In this document: one piece after another, positions 36,650 to 63,547 of the stretch
Numbering within the stretch: position 1 is the first letter of the stretch
How the letters are laid out: each line of letters begins with the position of its first letter
Assembly: GCA_029931535.1 (NCBI GenBank)
Contig: JAQPZY010001414.1
Span: forward strand, 2,217,501-2,281,500
Reading direction: 5' to 3'
DNA: 64,000 nucleotides
Source of the DNA: Margaritifera margaritifera
Lineage: Eukaryota > Mollusca > Bivalvia > Unionida > Margaritiferidae
Position numbers and translations under genes: made by a program
Notes under the pieces: generated by a model
Database searches by the model: none
What the model saw: the letters and a program-made list of their open reading frames with translations, nothing else
What the model was told of the DNA's origin: nothing

Positions 36650-37143
36650 CTTCGCACTAAATCGAAACCCCTCTGCTCTGAAAACCGAAACAAGTTTTCG
36701 GTCCCCAAAAAATCCCATAAAACCAAAACTCACTTCAAACTTGAAAATGTATTTTAGCTGCTTAATTGCATAACACGTTGATATTTATGGTCCAGAAATA
36801 ACCTGTGGTCATGTGTCAAGTAAACACACACCTGACACACACAGGGCCAGATTATTTACGGTAAATAAATAATGTAGTGGGCTTACTGCTGAGTCACTCA
36901 CCTGGAAATGTCCCAAGGACTACTTGCGGTAAAAACAATACTCGACAGACGCGCTGTTACAGATTAGGGCAGACAATAGGTTAATCCAACGTCTTTGCAC
37001 TTTAAAGATGGGGAGGCTTTTAAGGTAATATGCCAATAACTAAACGCTTGTAGATAAGCCAATTAAGAAATAGTATGTTTACCTGCTTATTATCTAATCG
37101 TGTTTGATGCTATTCCTTTGTATAATTGATCAATATAACTTTC

Positions 37144-37179
<36 letters not shown>

Positions 37180-37645
37180 CTAGGCATAAATAGTCCAATC
37201 TGTGGACTCGCTTTTGATACTTTGCAGACAGAGACTGACAAAGCTGTATTCAGAAGGAAAATAAGTTGTTTAGCTAATTCTTCATTAAGTGTTAAAAAAG
37301 CAATCAGCTTTCCTATTTGTTTGCAATTTTACACGCTCACAGACACATATGTTCTCCCATAACTACATCTTACTCATATAAGCTTTATCCGTATTTCATG
37401 CACATGCAAACACAATTCTCTATCAAATCACGTGAAAAAATTAACATTATTATGGTTTAAAATTTTCGAGCCTTTTGTCCTAAAATGTAAGGTTAGTATC
37501 GATAACGGTGAACTTGTCCATCTACTTATATATATAAAAATGACATATTGTGTCACATCTACGATACCCTCAGAAAACAGAAAACCTCTCAAAACCGAAG
37601 TTAAGTTTGGTCACAAGGGTTTTCGGTATTGAGGGGTTTCACTGT
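36650..37645. mobile_element. possible pogo-like non-autonomous element
   Basis: The right end reads, on the minus strand, TACAGTGAAACCCCTCAATA and then CCGAAAACCC, a shape like pogo/Tigger TIRs with a TA target. A decayed similar sequence (CGAAACCCCTCTGCTCTGAA, then AACCGAAAC) lies at about 36,658-36,700. It falls in the block that copy 1 lacks. The left end is uncertain. Confidence 0.4.
37147..37177. repeat. poly(A) run
   Basis: About 31 consecutive A, inside the block private to copy 2. Confidence 0.95.
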
Positions 37646-38027
37646 ATATTTACGTAATGTTGGTTTAGTTGGACGCATCTTAATGGTGGGAACTCTTTTG
37701 TTACTTCATCGAATTATGCCAATTACATGAACTTTCGAAGCAGCAGCCCTGTCGACATAATGAGGTCTCGTTGTCCTAATTTCAAATTTTCATTACTGTT
37801 TCATCTTTCGATTATTTCCAAATATGCGATGGTAATACATGTTTATTGCATCCATGTTGTCTGAAGAACGCAGCACCTCAGCCGATTTCATATAGGATCG
37901 ATTTGATAGGTAACTCTAGACATGCTGTAGCAAACAAATCATATTTATATAAAATATCTTCACAGATTTTCTTGTGCGCATTCTAATTACCCTAGTCTTG
38001 ATCACATTGTTGCCGAATCAAGTCATT

Positions 38028-38065
<38 letters not shown>

Positions 38066-38139
38066 AAATGTTTGTTAGATTGTTAGATTTCTGTTTATTT
38101 GTTTATTTAGGATTATTATGTGCCGTTATTCAGTTCAGC

Positions 38140-38249
<110 letters not shown>

Positions 38250-38785
38250 TGCCGGGAGTGTGTGATATAAGTTAAGAGAACTTATGTCAAATCCAATTGA
38301 ATATTGCAAATATTTGACGATTACTGAGAATGATGCTGTACAAGTATCGAAACTACTTATTCAGGAAAAATAATTAATTTCATCATATGGGAACGGGGTT
38401 CCATGACTCTGTGCAACCTCTAAACCAAGTGCGCTCACTGTTTTAGGCTTCGTGTAAGGTATGTGTAATTTACAGGAGCTGAGACCACAATGCATTATAT
38501 ACTGTTTTTGACACCTGACTGAAGTAATCTACGCTGTTCGTTTTATTACTATCATTTGGCCGTTTTCAGACGGTTAAAGCAAGCAAGCAAGGACTGAGAT
38601 TAATGATATTAAATGCGTACATATTTCATACATTTATGAACAATGTTAGGGTCCCAAAACCAGAAGTATACTAGGTGCAAAGGTTGCTGAACGGCGGAAT
38701 GTCACTACTGTCTGGGTAAATCGCCGTTTGAGTATTAGTTTAAAGATCACAACATGTTAACTCATAGCCCGTATACACTCTACTT

Positions 38786-39250
38786 GTGTCCTTTTGAAGC
38801 GTCTTCTCTATTTTGATGTTAAGATTGATTGTTATGTAATGCAATAAAATAAGATAAGGATTTATTTACTTATTTCAGTCTCCATTGTTCATATATATCT
38901 AAATTAAAATGTAAATGTATGTTAAACATAAAAAATATATGTCAAATGTACAACCATAGAGACAAGTATACAACAACTAACTGCTTATCTCATTGTTAAG
39001 AACAAAATTAGGTGAGACATTAAAAAAGTAATTTGTCCTATCTATCAATATTCCGAGAAATAAAATAAATATCATAGTTATATATAGATTTCAAGATATA
39101 TTTCTTTTTTTTATGTTCCTGTCATCAATGAAAACATGTACTTTCTCATTAATTTTCAAAACTATATACAATATAATTTACAAACATGGTATAGACACTG
39201 TTCCATCTATGAAGGCCCAGTTGTAAACGAGGACTATTGTTATAAGAAAT
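38786..39250 (+). repeat. paralogous segment, copy 3 (start only, weak)
   Basis: TTATGTAATGCAATAAAATAAGATAAGGAT matches 34,057-34,086 in part (GATAAGATAAGGATT, TATTAAACATAAAA). Similarity fades after about 39,000. Confidence 0.5.
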
Positions 39251-39887
39251 AAAAAAAATTATTTTTCTATATTTACTTTTTGACCATAAAGATGCGCAGT
39301 ATATAGTGCATCAATAAGATTTGAATAATCTAATTATGATATTCAAAGAGCAATGTATAAAATTTGCGTAAAAGCATGTTTGTTCGAGTAGACAAAAATC
39401 TGTAACGCGTCATCATATCTTCATTATCTGATAGACTGGATTTTAAAATATGATCCAAATAAAAATAACTGAAGGAGGCGATGATAATTTGAAAGAGATC
39501 GACTGAAAAACCATGCATTTCGATGTTTGTGTATTAAATATGATATCATTCTCAAAAGCTTAACATGCACATATCGTTAATAACTTCCTTAATCTTGCGA
39601 TAGAGGAACTTATCAATGAAATATCACCAGCAACACTTGTTTATAAAGAAACCATTCAGTGCTAAATGTAGTCCCACTTGACAATGAATTAGCTGACTAT
39701 TTAAATGGCCTATGTATATTTTATGTATATATTAAAAAAGGCAAAAACCTCACCACTCTGCCTCACTCAACTGGTTACATGGAAGAAATCGGATACTGCA
39801 CTTCTCCAACGTATACAGTACAAAACTGTTTGCCATACCAGTTAACCAGGGTATGAACTATAGAGACGCATATTTTAATACTGGGTA

Positions 39888-39891
<4 letters not shown>

Positions 39892-39963
<72 letters not shown>
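39892..39963. repeat. (AT)n microsatellite
   Basis: Pure AT run of about 72 bp. Confidence 0.97.
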
Positions 39964-39965
<2 letters not shown>

Positions 39966-40789
39966 GTCTTACTATCGTCTAAAATACACGCAGAAACAAA
40001 GCTCAAATGTTCTAAATATTTGTTCACAGTTTTTAAAAAGCATAGGAAGAAGAGTATGTTGAATGTTGTATCTCTAAACCGAACTGATCATCCGAAATTG
40101 TGACATAACATCTTCGTAGTACAATACATTTAAATACTTTCGAAATAATTAATATTATTTCGTAAACATACAGCTAGGTCACACTCTGCATTAAGCTGGC
40201 AATGAAATATGGAAAGCCGTGCACCCTATCCGATCTCGGTGAAAATTGATCGTGAGTCGAACGATTATTCCATTTCAACCTTTAAACAAAGTGTGATACT
40301 TGCACCTATGTAAATGCTTTTTAATATTGGAACAAAGACACACCTGCGTGAAACGCGGGTCCCATTCTTGTGGCTAATTGAATGCCGATGACTCACCGTA
40401 AATAAAGTGTTCTACTTTCCTTGGTTGAGAAAAAATAGTATAATTAAACAGAGAAAGAATATGGTAATACTGGTAAGAATATCATGATTCGTCCTTATTG
40501 AGAATCGAATCCAGGATGCGGCACCTATAGCCTTGCATGGACGTACCAACCCCCGTACTCTCTCAACCAAGCAAACATCCCTAACGGAGGGAACTAAGCC
40601 AAGCATATGGGCATTTATGCGCAAGAGACATACTGACTTGGCGACCCAAAATTTACTCTTCTCTAAATACAGTCACTCCAGATGTCTTAACATGAAACTA
40701 GGACACATTGAAGCTATTATTGTAAGTTTCAAATATAGACCAGACAGGACGTATGTACTACCAATGGATCCTACATGAGGATGCATCCT

Positions 40790-41030
40790 ATATAATATAA
40801 AATAAAATTTTATGAAGAAAGAATATTATCATACAGGTTAGAGGATTATAATTCGTCCCTATTGAGATTCCAACTGGCGTCTGAGAGATATGGCACGATT
40901 TGCCCTGCTTTGATTTGTATTTAATATCTTTAAAGACGTACTGGATCTCCACCAGTCATGTTTGTTAGAGAGTGATTATATATTTGAAACAAGTTGACAA
41001 CACACAGATGCCCGATTGTCAATCCATTGT
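40790..41030. repeat. dispersed repeat shared with 22,330-22,600
   Basis: Same ordered blocks as the 22.3-kb copy, in the same orientation. Confidence 0.6.
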
Positions 41031-42264
41031 CTATTGGTAGTTTTCGTGACGATACGGTGGGGATCTATATTTAATCACGAGGATTGTCTTGCCGACTAAA
41101 CTGGTACCCATGCGTCTGTTGCGTTAAATCACTCTCTACAAAAACAACCAGTCAGAGCTAATGCAACATCGACATACACTGGTGGCTATCTCATCCAACC
41201 AGACGGCACCAAACCATGTGTACATTTGACATACTTGTATTTTGTCCTGCGTTTGAACCTATAGGTTCTTGGGAGTGCATCCACTATTTTACACACACCA
41301 CATACAGTTTTAACCTTACGTGATGTTTACATTCGTTAAAACTATCTCAACCACGACAGTCAGGATATGAATACTTGGCGCCATTTTCTTTTGTTTGTCT
41401 GTTTGTTTTGAACTAAACTCTCACGTGACTATTCGCCAAGTCTCGTGAGCACAAAGTTGGTCACTTTAATTACTCCTTACCTATTTGCTTGTGTAGCGAG
41501 TAAGCGAGCGTGGCAGATGGTCAGGAAGCAGTCAATACTGCCATCACGTCATGCCTTGATCACAGTGGTAAAAGGCTGCCCTCGGTAAAATATAATTTCC
41601 GTTGACAGTGACGCTTGGAAAACAAGGTCTTTCAGAGTTGGGTTTTATTTATTACTTGATCGATTTCCGCCGATTATTTGCTAAAGTAATTGTCAATTAT
41701 TGTCACAATATATGATAAAGGTTCATGAGGAAACTACTCTTTCTCACTGATGACAATATAATTCCGAATTTGTTGTAAAATCTATGTTTGTGGCTTCATT
41801 AATGGGATCTATTACTAACCTTAAAAAAGATGAACATTGAGACATGTAAATCTAACATTCTTGTCTCAGCCACAAGGACCATGCTGCAAATGGAAGGTAA
41901 AAGCGTTGGTGCGCCTCACTTGGAAAGATGGGTACTACATCTTGGTATGCTAGTATTCCTTGTTAACGTATTCTGTGATTTCCTGTTGCCAATTTGCGAA
42001 TACATAATGATATACCAATTATTGATTTCCCTGTGCCATCTAAACCCATACTACAAGCAAATATGTTTTACAAACCAAGCAATTTAACGCCTTGATTGCT
42101 TCATAAAATATAAGAATGAATACAAACCTTTAAGCTTTGCGTCGGCTGGGAAAAGAATTTGAATGTATCAGTACCCAAGTCTGGCTAAATGGACCACTGC
42201 ATGAACTAGAAGGATGAAGCGAAAAAGCTTGATCCAAATTATTTAATTACTGGGTAGAATATTT

Positions 42265-43350
42265 TCGCTTTTGTCATTAACTGACTCAGTTAAGTCTTCG
42301 ATTTTGCAATTGCTTTCGTCGAGCTCTTTAGTTATTTCTGTCATACTGTTATCTATTAATAACTGTTAATTCTTTTATCAGCTTGTTGTCTCCATATTTT
42401 TTTTTCTTCAGATTATTATCTTCTAAAATCTTAAATATTTGTCCATCAACACATCTTTGTACAAACCTGTTAGAAGCTAAATTTGTAATAATGTTCTTGT
42501 TCATATTGAAATTTAGGTGTGAATTGTATTCAGCTAAATGTGATGGAGCATAGTCGAATCCGTAATTAATAGCTACTGTTTATGTTAGCGTGAAACCAGA
42601 GAATATATTATGCACACACACACACACAAATACATAAAAATATAAATATAAATATAAAATAAATAAATAAATTACAAAAATAAATAAATAAACAAATACA
42701 TTTTGATATTTTACCTTTTTCATATCCACAATAAGCATATGGTTCTTTTATTGTATTAACCAAATTAACACTTTTTGTGCGTAACAAAAAAAAGTAATTT
42801 ATTTGCAATAGTTCATCATCAAATTTATCTAACCTAAAATTATAATCATTAAAAATTGTATTATGGTCATTTAGCCTTGTATAAATATCATTAATAGAAA
42901 TAGTCTTTAGTCCTATGTATGTGTTTCATTTAGTTAATCATTGATCTATTTCTGATTTAACTGTATCAGTTATTTCACTTAATGCTAAAGTTTTCTTATC
43001 TACGTCATTAATTTCTTTTTCAATTTCATCTGTTTTTTTTTAAAATTTCCTCTGTTTTATTTCTTATATTTTATTCTATATAATTAAAATCTCTTTTTAG
43101 TCATTTCACCTTGTCATCTAAATCGTGAATGATTCCTATTTTATAATTACCTGAAAAGAAACAATATTAAATTTATCTATTTTAAGATGCACATTTTTAC
43201 AAAATAATGGGATACATCAGCTCTGGATTATAAATGTATCTTCAATTTTATTTTCATCCAATTCAAGGGGAGTAGCTATTTTTCTGAGCAATAGCTTTCA
43301 GTTTATCATACATAGAGCAAACTCAGATACTAAAGGCAATAAGATAATTT
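42265..43350 (-). pseudogene. decayed coding region of unknown origin, lysine/asparagine-rich and coiled-coil-like
   Basis: On the minus strand, successive frames with few breaks read like one decayed protein. From high to low coordinate the patches include IATPLELDENKIEDTF, HDLDDKVK, DEIEKEINDVDKKTLA, NDIYTRLNDHNTIFNDYNF, and RTKSVNLVNTIKEPYAYCGY at about 42,735-42,795. After an AT/AC-rich gap bounded by GT (42,716) and AG (about 42,577) come INYGFDYAPSHLAEYN and ASNRFVQRCVDGQIFKILED. Heptad-like spacing suggests coiled coil. Most in-frame stops are TGA. I do not recognise a family; a viral, transposon or bacterial-symbiont source are all possible. Confidence 0.45.
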
Positions 43351-44336
43351 GAGATATTTCAAGCCAAAATTACAGGCTTTACATTTATAAACATTTATGG
43401 TCCTAATTGAAAGGTCAACATAACATGACATTACATCAGTGTCCGTCTTATCTCCGTTATGTCGGAGATCTCTATTTTAACCAGATTGGACAATATAGAT
43501 ATATGTTCTGTGTTTTGAAACTTATTTTTGTTTGAGTGACGCATCAAATTTGCATAGCAGATGTATTAATTTTTAAATATTAAAATTTCATGTACCTATT
43601 GAAAAATAAACATTATAAACAAAATTGTTGATCACCGCAATTATCAACTCATCCGCGTTATGGCACTGTTAGATCACTTTTCAGCATGCACGATTGCCCC
43701 AATATTTACAAGGTGTGACATGAATGAAGCCGTAATCCGTATGAATAGAATATGATTGTAGTGTCTGGGATGGTTGCATATTATCTACATCTGCAAAACT
43801 GTAAGAAGATTAAACTAGAAGTGCCACAGATAGTAACCAGTCTAATAAAATGTAAAACACGTGTCCTGCAATCTTTGTACGTTGACACGGGCAGTTGCAA
43901 CCTCAAAATTTCTTGCTAATGCTGTATGTTTCTTGGTTCCATTTTTAGCACAATTACTCCACGTACTTTGTCGAAGTAGTTATGTTATGTTGTAAATACA
44001 TGGTTAACTTTTGGTTCTAAATATTATTCACATTCAGTACAAAGTCACGAGAGTGGCAGGCATCAAAAACAGCTCTGGTTTTTGTTGTTTTCATGGAAGC
44101 ACATACTTGTGTCTTTATATTGCTGCTATGAATGATCTGGTGGGTGAATTTTGTCTTTGCTCTGTCTCTCTTTCTTCGACACTATTGATGTCGTAAAGAG
44201 TATGCTTGTGTGTGAGCATTTATCTTTTCACTATCTCATTACTTATATTAATATTATAGAATCCATCTGTACTTACACTCACTTTCCATCTCCCTGGCCT
44301 ACTTTCTAACCCTTTTACTGTACTCGTAGGAACACA

Positions 44337-44417
<81 letters not shown>

Positions 44418-44840
44418 ATTATCCTCTCTAAAATTCAGTACCTCAAATTCAATTTCAGGGGTGTTAATATCTTCTACTCCTATTGCATTAGTTTCTCAAT
44501 TATCAAACCTTTTTTCCATTGACTTTAATACAATGGACTGATCTAAATGAGAGTGCCAGAAATACAATACATCTTCTATTTCATCAACCATTGTGAATAT
44601 TCTACTAATTACTTTTTAGTCCTTACTAATCACTTATGTATGCGTCCTTTAAAATATTTATAGCACACGTATGTATGATGTAAATGTAATTATACTATGT
44701 TTCCCCGTATGTCGCCGGAAAGTAATATGAGAGTGGATAAACCTGTTATTCCTGTTATTCGATTTCATTCTTTAAGAATGGTTTGTAACATGCAAAACAT
44801 GACGCTAATACAATTACTCGCAATCGTTTCTTTAACATAA
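43351..44840. other. gene-free AT-rich sequence with (AT)n
   Basis: Holds the (AT)n at 44,339-44,417. No gene recognised. Confidence 0.45.
44339..44417. repeat. (AT)n microsatellite
   Basis: AT run of about 79 bp with a single AC interruption. Confidence 0.96.
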
Positions 44841-44849
44841 TAAACATCT

Positions 44850-45075
44850 TTAACAAAATAAACAGAAGACACCGTAACGGTTTTAATTCCCTTCATGCTG
44901 ATCTTTATCAAGTTCAGTGTTTACCATCTTCATTTTGTTATTGTGGTGGGATTGAAACAGTTCAGCATTTCCTTTTTCTCGTTGTCCAAATTATGTATCC
45001 TAAAGGCAAGACGTAAAACTCACCTATCTTCTATTTCATATTCTACAATGAAGCATCCTTTATCACAGGAGATTG
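44850..45075 (+). pseudogene. LINE C-terminal zinc-motif fragment
   Basis: The plus strand encodes SLHADLYQVQCLPSSFCYCG and then GIETVQHFLF. The CxCG..ETVxHFLF pattern is the C-terminal CCHC-type region of CR1/Jockey-like LINEs. The last Cys is replaced. No RT is attached here. Confidence 0.6.
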
Positions 45076-45399
45076 AAGTTGGATAGTGTCTGCATTTGTC
45101 TGTTAAAATTTCTTGAGTTTGCACTCTAGATACTGAAGATTTAGTACATAAACTCTCCAGCCATCTTGAAAAATGGTACAATGGTGTCTAACGGGAACCT
45201 AATGTTAACAATGTCCATAGGATTTACGTTGAGTCGCACAACGGGGTCACTCTGATCATATAAGGCCGATTTCACTTAACACTAAAGTACCATGTAACAG
45301 CGTCAAATTCAAGATGGCATGAAAAGAAATAAAAAGCGCATGCGCAATGACAAATTTATTCGGGCATGCACAAAACAACCCCAAAAGAAAACAAAATAT

Positions 45400-46015
45400 G
45401 CCCAAGACTAAAAGTCGCACGAAAATTAACAAAAACAATCAGGATTAATATACTGAAATGAACTAGATCGAACGTCTTACTAAAATTACGAAACTGTCAA
45501 GAAATTTAGTGGAAACTAACACAAAATCTGGAATATTGTATTAAAATAGTCTTAGCTAAAATTCTTACTATAGTTAGGAAATTGAAATGGAACTTAGCGG
45601 TGACTAACAAAAAAGACCCCAACAAAAAAACAAAACAACAAAACAACCAATCAAACAACCAACCAACCCTCCTCCGGAATATTATATTAACATGTTCCAG
45701 AATAAAAGACGTACTAAAATTACGAAATTGACAACGTATTTACCGGAGAGTACAAAAAGCTAAGAATGTTATATAAAATAGTGGTTCCTGATTAAAAGTA
45801 ATATTGAAATTACAAAACTGACACATAATGTAGTAGAGACGACCAAAAAAATTCAGAATATTATTTAAACATTGGGCCCAGACTAAAAGTCGTACAAAAC
45901 TTACGAACATACATGGAATTGAGGGAGACAGCAGCAAATCTGGAATCCTAAATACTATGTACATTATTGGACTGAGAATAAAAGTGAATCTAAAATTACG
46001 TAACAAAATATGTAC
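45400..46015. repeat. ~90-bp diverged tandem array, about 7 units
   Basis: Blocks like ACTAAAAGTCGTACTAAAAT and TACGAAA...TGAC, then ...CTGGAATATTATATTAAA, recur near 45,406, 45,470, 45,556, 45,703, 45,793, 45,881 and 45,976. A low-complexity CAAAACAAC tract interrupts at 45,612-45,670. Confidence 0.7.
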
Positions 46016-46821
46016 AAAAATTTAAAAAATTCGAACAATTTAATATTTTTTTATACATTTGCAAAATATCTAAATCATTTGGAAGGAAATTAAATAATAG
46101 AAAACGAAATTAAATAGATCTGATGATTGTATAAAAAATGTTTTAAAGAAAAGATTAAAATTTGTCCCAAAAAGTTACACAAAACGTAACAAATTGTAAA
46201 ATAATTAACAAATGTTCACACAATTTGAAAACTTAACAAAGTACTAACACATTGTGAACTAAATTTGACAACTGTAAAATAGAAACAGAATTCTGAAAAG
46301 AATATTCAAAATTTTAAAAAGTAACAACTAGCACTTAATAAAGCCACTCACTTTATCTCGCTGCGTCTGTGTAATGGTATGTGCGATGGTATATAGGCGC
46401 GTGTGTCTGTCTATATCTTAATAATAATAATAATAATAATAATAATAGAGACATTTTTGATTTTCATTTACCATTGATATGTTCTCGTTAAATAGGAATC
46501 GCAATGAAATTTGACCGATTTCACAAAATATCCACTTGTTAGCGTCTTGCTTTCAATTTCTCAGATGGAGTAGGAGCTTCTTCATCCCCCATCAGTACTG
46601 ATATATAACAGACGGCCAAACCGGTGGACAAATAGATAGATAAAGGGATAAACGAAATCGTGGGTAGATAATGTATTGATGACGAGATAAAACGAGAAAC
46701 GAGGAAGACATGATTTATATTCTGCAGGTTAATTTAATAAGTAATTAATATTACATTATATTGACTTAATTCAAACATTTATTCATGACGAATAAAATAG
46801 CAACATACAAAACATCATGAC

Positions 46822-46886
<65 letters not shown>

Positions 46887-47520
46887 ATGAATACGTGCCA
46901 ACTGACAGAAAATTAAGTGCAAGTATTGTTTAATATGCGAACTGTAGAGGACACATGATACTCTTTCTGTCTACACTTTTGAATATTATCATTCATATAG
47001 ATAGATAGACATGAAAAATATTTGTAGTGTTATATCAAGGTAGAGGTCCTGTATGAAGTGACTTGACAATTCCAATATAAAAAAGATGTTATGATAGCCT
47101 TTGTAAATAGTATTTATCAACAGCGTAAGGAGTTCCCGTTAAAAAAAAAGAAAGAAAGAAGAGAAAGAAAAGAATAGACAATATTAAACAAATGAGGAGG
47201 ATTTCAAAGGTATATTCCCATTTATAGCAATTAAAAATTACAAGATCACGTACGCCATTTTAGTTTAATATTGATTATTGCAGGAAACATATGTTAAAAG
47301 CAATATGCGGTTTGAAGCTAATTCTACCCATGTTACTCCTGCAAATCTAGGGATAATAAATGGTATTAACAAATTCAGGTATGTTGTATTATTGATGTAA
47401 TCGGAGAAGTCTTCAGCAGGCCGACAAAGTTCAGTGAAACTGTGTTTCTTATTGCCAGATAATTGTCTTTTTTACTCAACAAGTTTGTTGTTTGCTCCTT
47501 TGTTTGATTTTTCCATATCT
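46016..47520. other. gene-free AT-rich sequence with microsatellites
   Basis: Contains (AAT)n at about 46,420-46,446 and (AT)n at 46,825-46,884. No gene seen; this is the 3' flank of the SLC5 gene. Confidence 0.5.
46825..46884. repeat. (AT)n microsatellite
   Basis: Pure AT run of about 60 bp. Confidence 0.97.
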
Positions 47521-47521
47521 T

Positions 47522-47527
47522 TTTTAT
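47522..47527 (-). terminator. candidate polyadenylation signal of the SLC5 gene
   Basis: AATAAA on the minus strand about 26 bases after the TGA stop. It is the first such hexamer downstream, but the distance is short and use is unproven. Confidence 0.4.
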
Positions 47528-47552
47528 TACTAGAACTCTACTAAGTGGATAA

Positions 47553-62703
<15,151 letters not shown>

Positions 62704-63079
62704 CTGAAAATATATTTGGATGGAAGAAAGTCTAATCGTTAACATCTTTCAGTGTATAGATGGACATATTCGTATTTAAGTAAATACCTACTAGAATAAT
62801 AAATTATGCATCATCCTATTTCCCCATTTAAAGTATCAAGGAAACCTTGTGAGAAAAAAAAATAATAATTAAAAAAAAATTGATTTTTTGGTTTTTTTAT
62901 TGGGGTGGGGTGGGGTGAGTTTATTTTAGGAGGGTTGGGAGGGTACTGTTCCGCAACAATAGAGGTGTATTTAAACCAATGTGACTCAAGTTTTAAGCAT
63001 GATAAAATGAATTATTCAGAGTCATTATTCTGCGTATAATGTTAGGTGTGCGGCGTATCCAAACTTAACGGAAGCAGGA

Positions 63080-63545
63080 ACCGCAATGGTTCAGTGGTTA
63101 CCGTGATTGACTAGCTACCGAAAGGGTGCGCGTTTCGAATCCTACCATCGAATCCGCCTTGATGAGCTACCTTGGTGTGTCCTTGGCTAAGGCACTTTAC
63201 TCCAATTGCCTCTGCAATAAGGGGGCCCCGGGTGGCCGAGTGGTCTAAGGCGCTCGCCTTTACCGATCACTGCCATCTCAACTCTGTCCGCGTGGGTTCG
63301 AGTCTTGGGCTCGGCCAATGTGGTTATGTGAGAAAGCTTGCAAGTAGCTTCCCGTGGGTCGGTGGTTCTTCCCGGGATTTTCCCGGGTTCTTCCTCCACC
63401 AGATATACTGGCCACCATGTATAGCCTATCATGTGCTGAAAAATGGCGTTAAACCCATAAAACCATAAACCAAACCTCTGCACTAAATAACCTACTTCTG
63501 CTTGTGTTGCTGTGCCGTTAAACACCCCAAACTACTAAAAATAAA
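63080..63545 (+). mobile_element. older tRNA-derived SINE, split by a younger SINE
   Basis: The first part (63,080-63,221) has an A-box-like TGGTTCAGTGGTTACCG, a B-box-like GTTTCGAATCC and GGCACTTTACTCCAATTGCC. The second part (63,478-63,545) has TGTTGCTGTGCCGTTAAACA and CCCC. The body resembles the 12.6-kb SINE. Confidence 0.75.
63222..63473 (+). mobile_element. tRNA-Leu-derived SINE nested in the older SINE
   Basis: GGCCGAGTGGTCTAAGGCGC (A box), GTGGGTTCGAGTCTTGGG (B box), a body with CTGGCCACCATGTATAGCC and AATGGCGTTAAACCC, and a short A/C-rich tail. Target-site duplications CCTCTGCAATAA and CCTCTGCACTAA flank it. Same family as 21,505-21,780. Confidence 0.9.
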
Positions 63546-63547
63546 AT

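Larger units (their letters stand above)
39251..42230. other. gene-free sequence with (AT)n
   Basis: Contains the (AT)n at 39,892-39,963 and the dispersed patch at 40,790-41,030. A weak LINE-tail-like frame (ISTFKQ) lies near 40,280. No gene can be supported. Confidence 0.45.

Noticed and set aside
36144..36773. 209-codon open frame on the plus strand
   Set aside because: It spans a boundary between paralogous segment and inserted DNA, shows no motif or codon bias, and is not kept open in copy 1.
62890..62945. G-rich tract as a G-quadruplex
   Set aside because: Three close GGGG runs are present, but the fourth run is about 16 bases away, so the usual loop rule is not met.
63230..63310. tRNA-Leu gene
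   Set aside because: A and B boxes are good, but the stems are imperfect and a SINE body follows; the second copy at 21.5 kb shows it is a SINE head.
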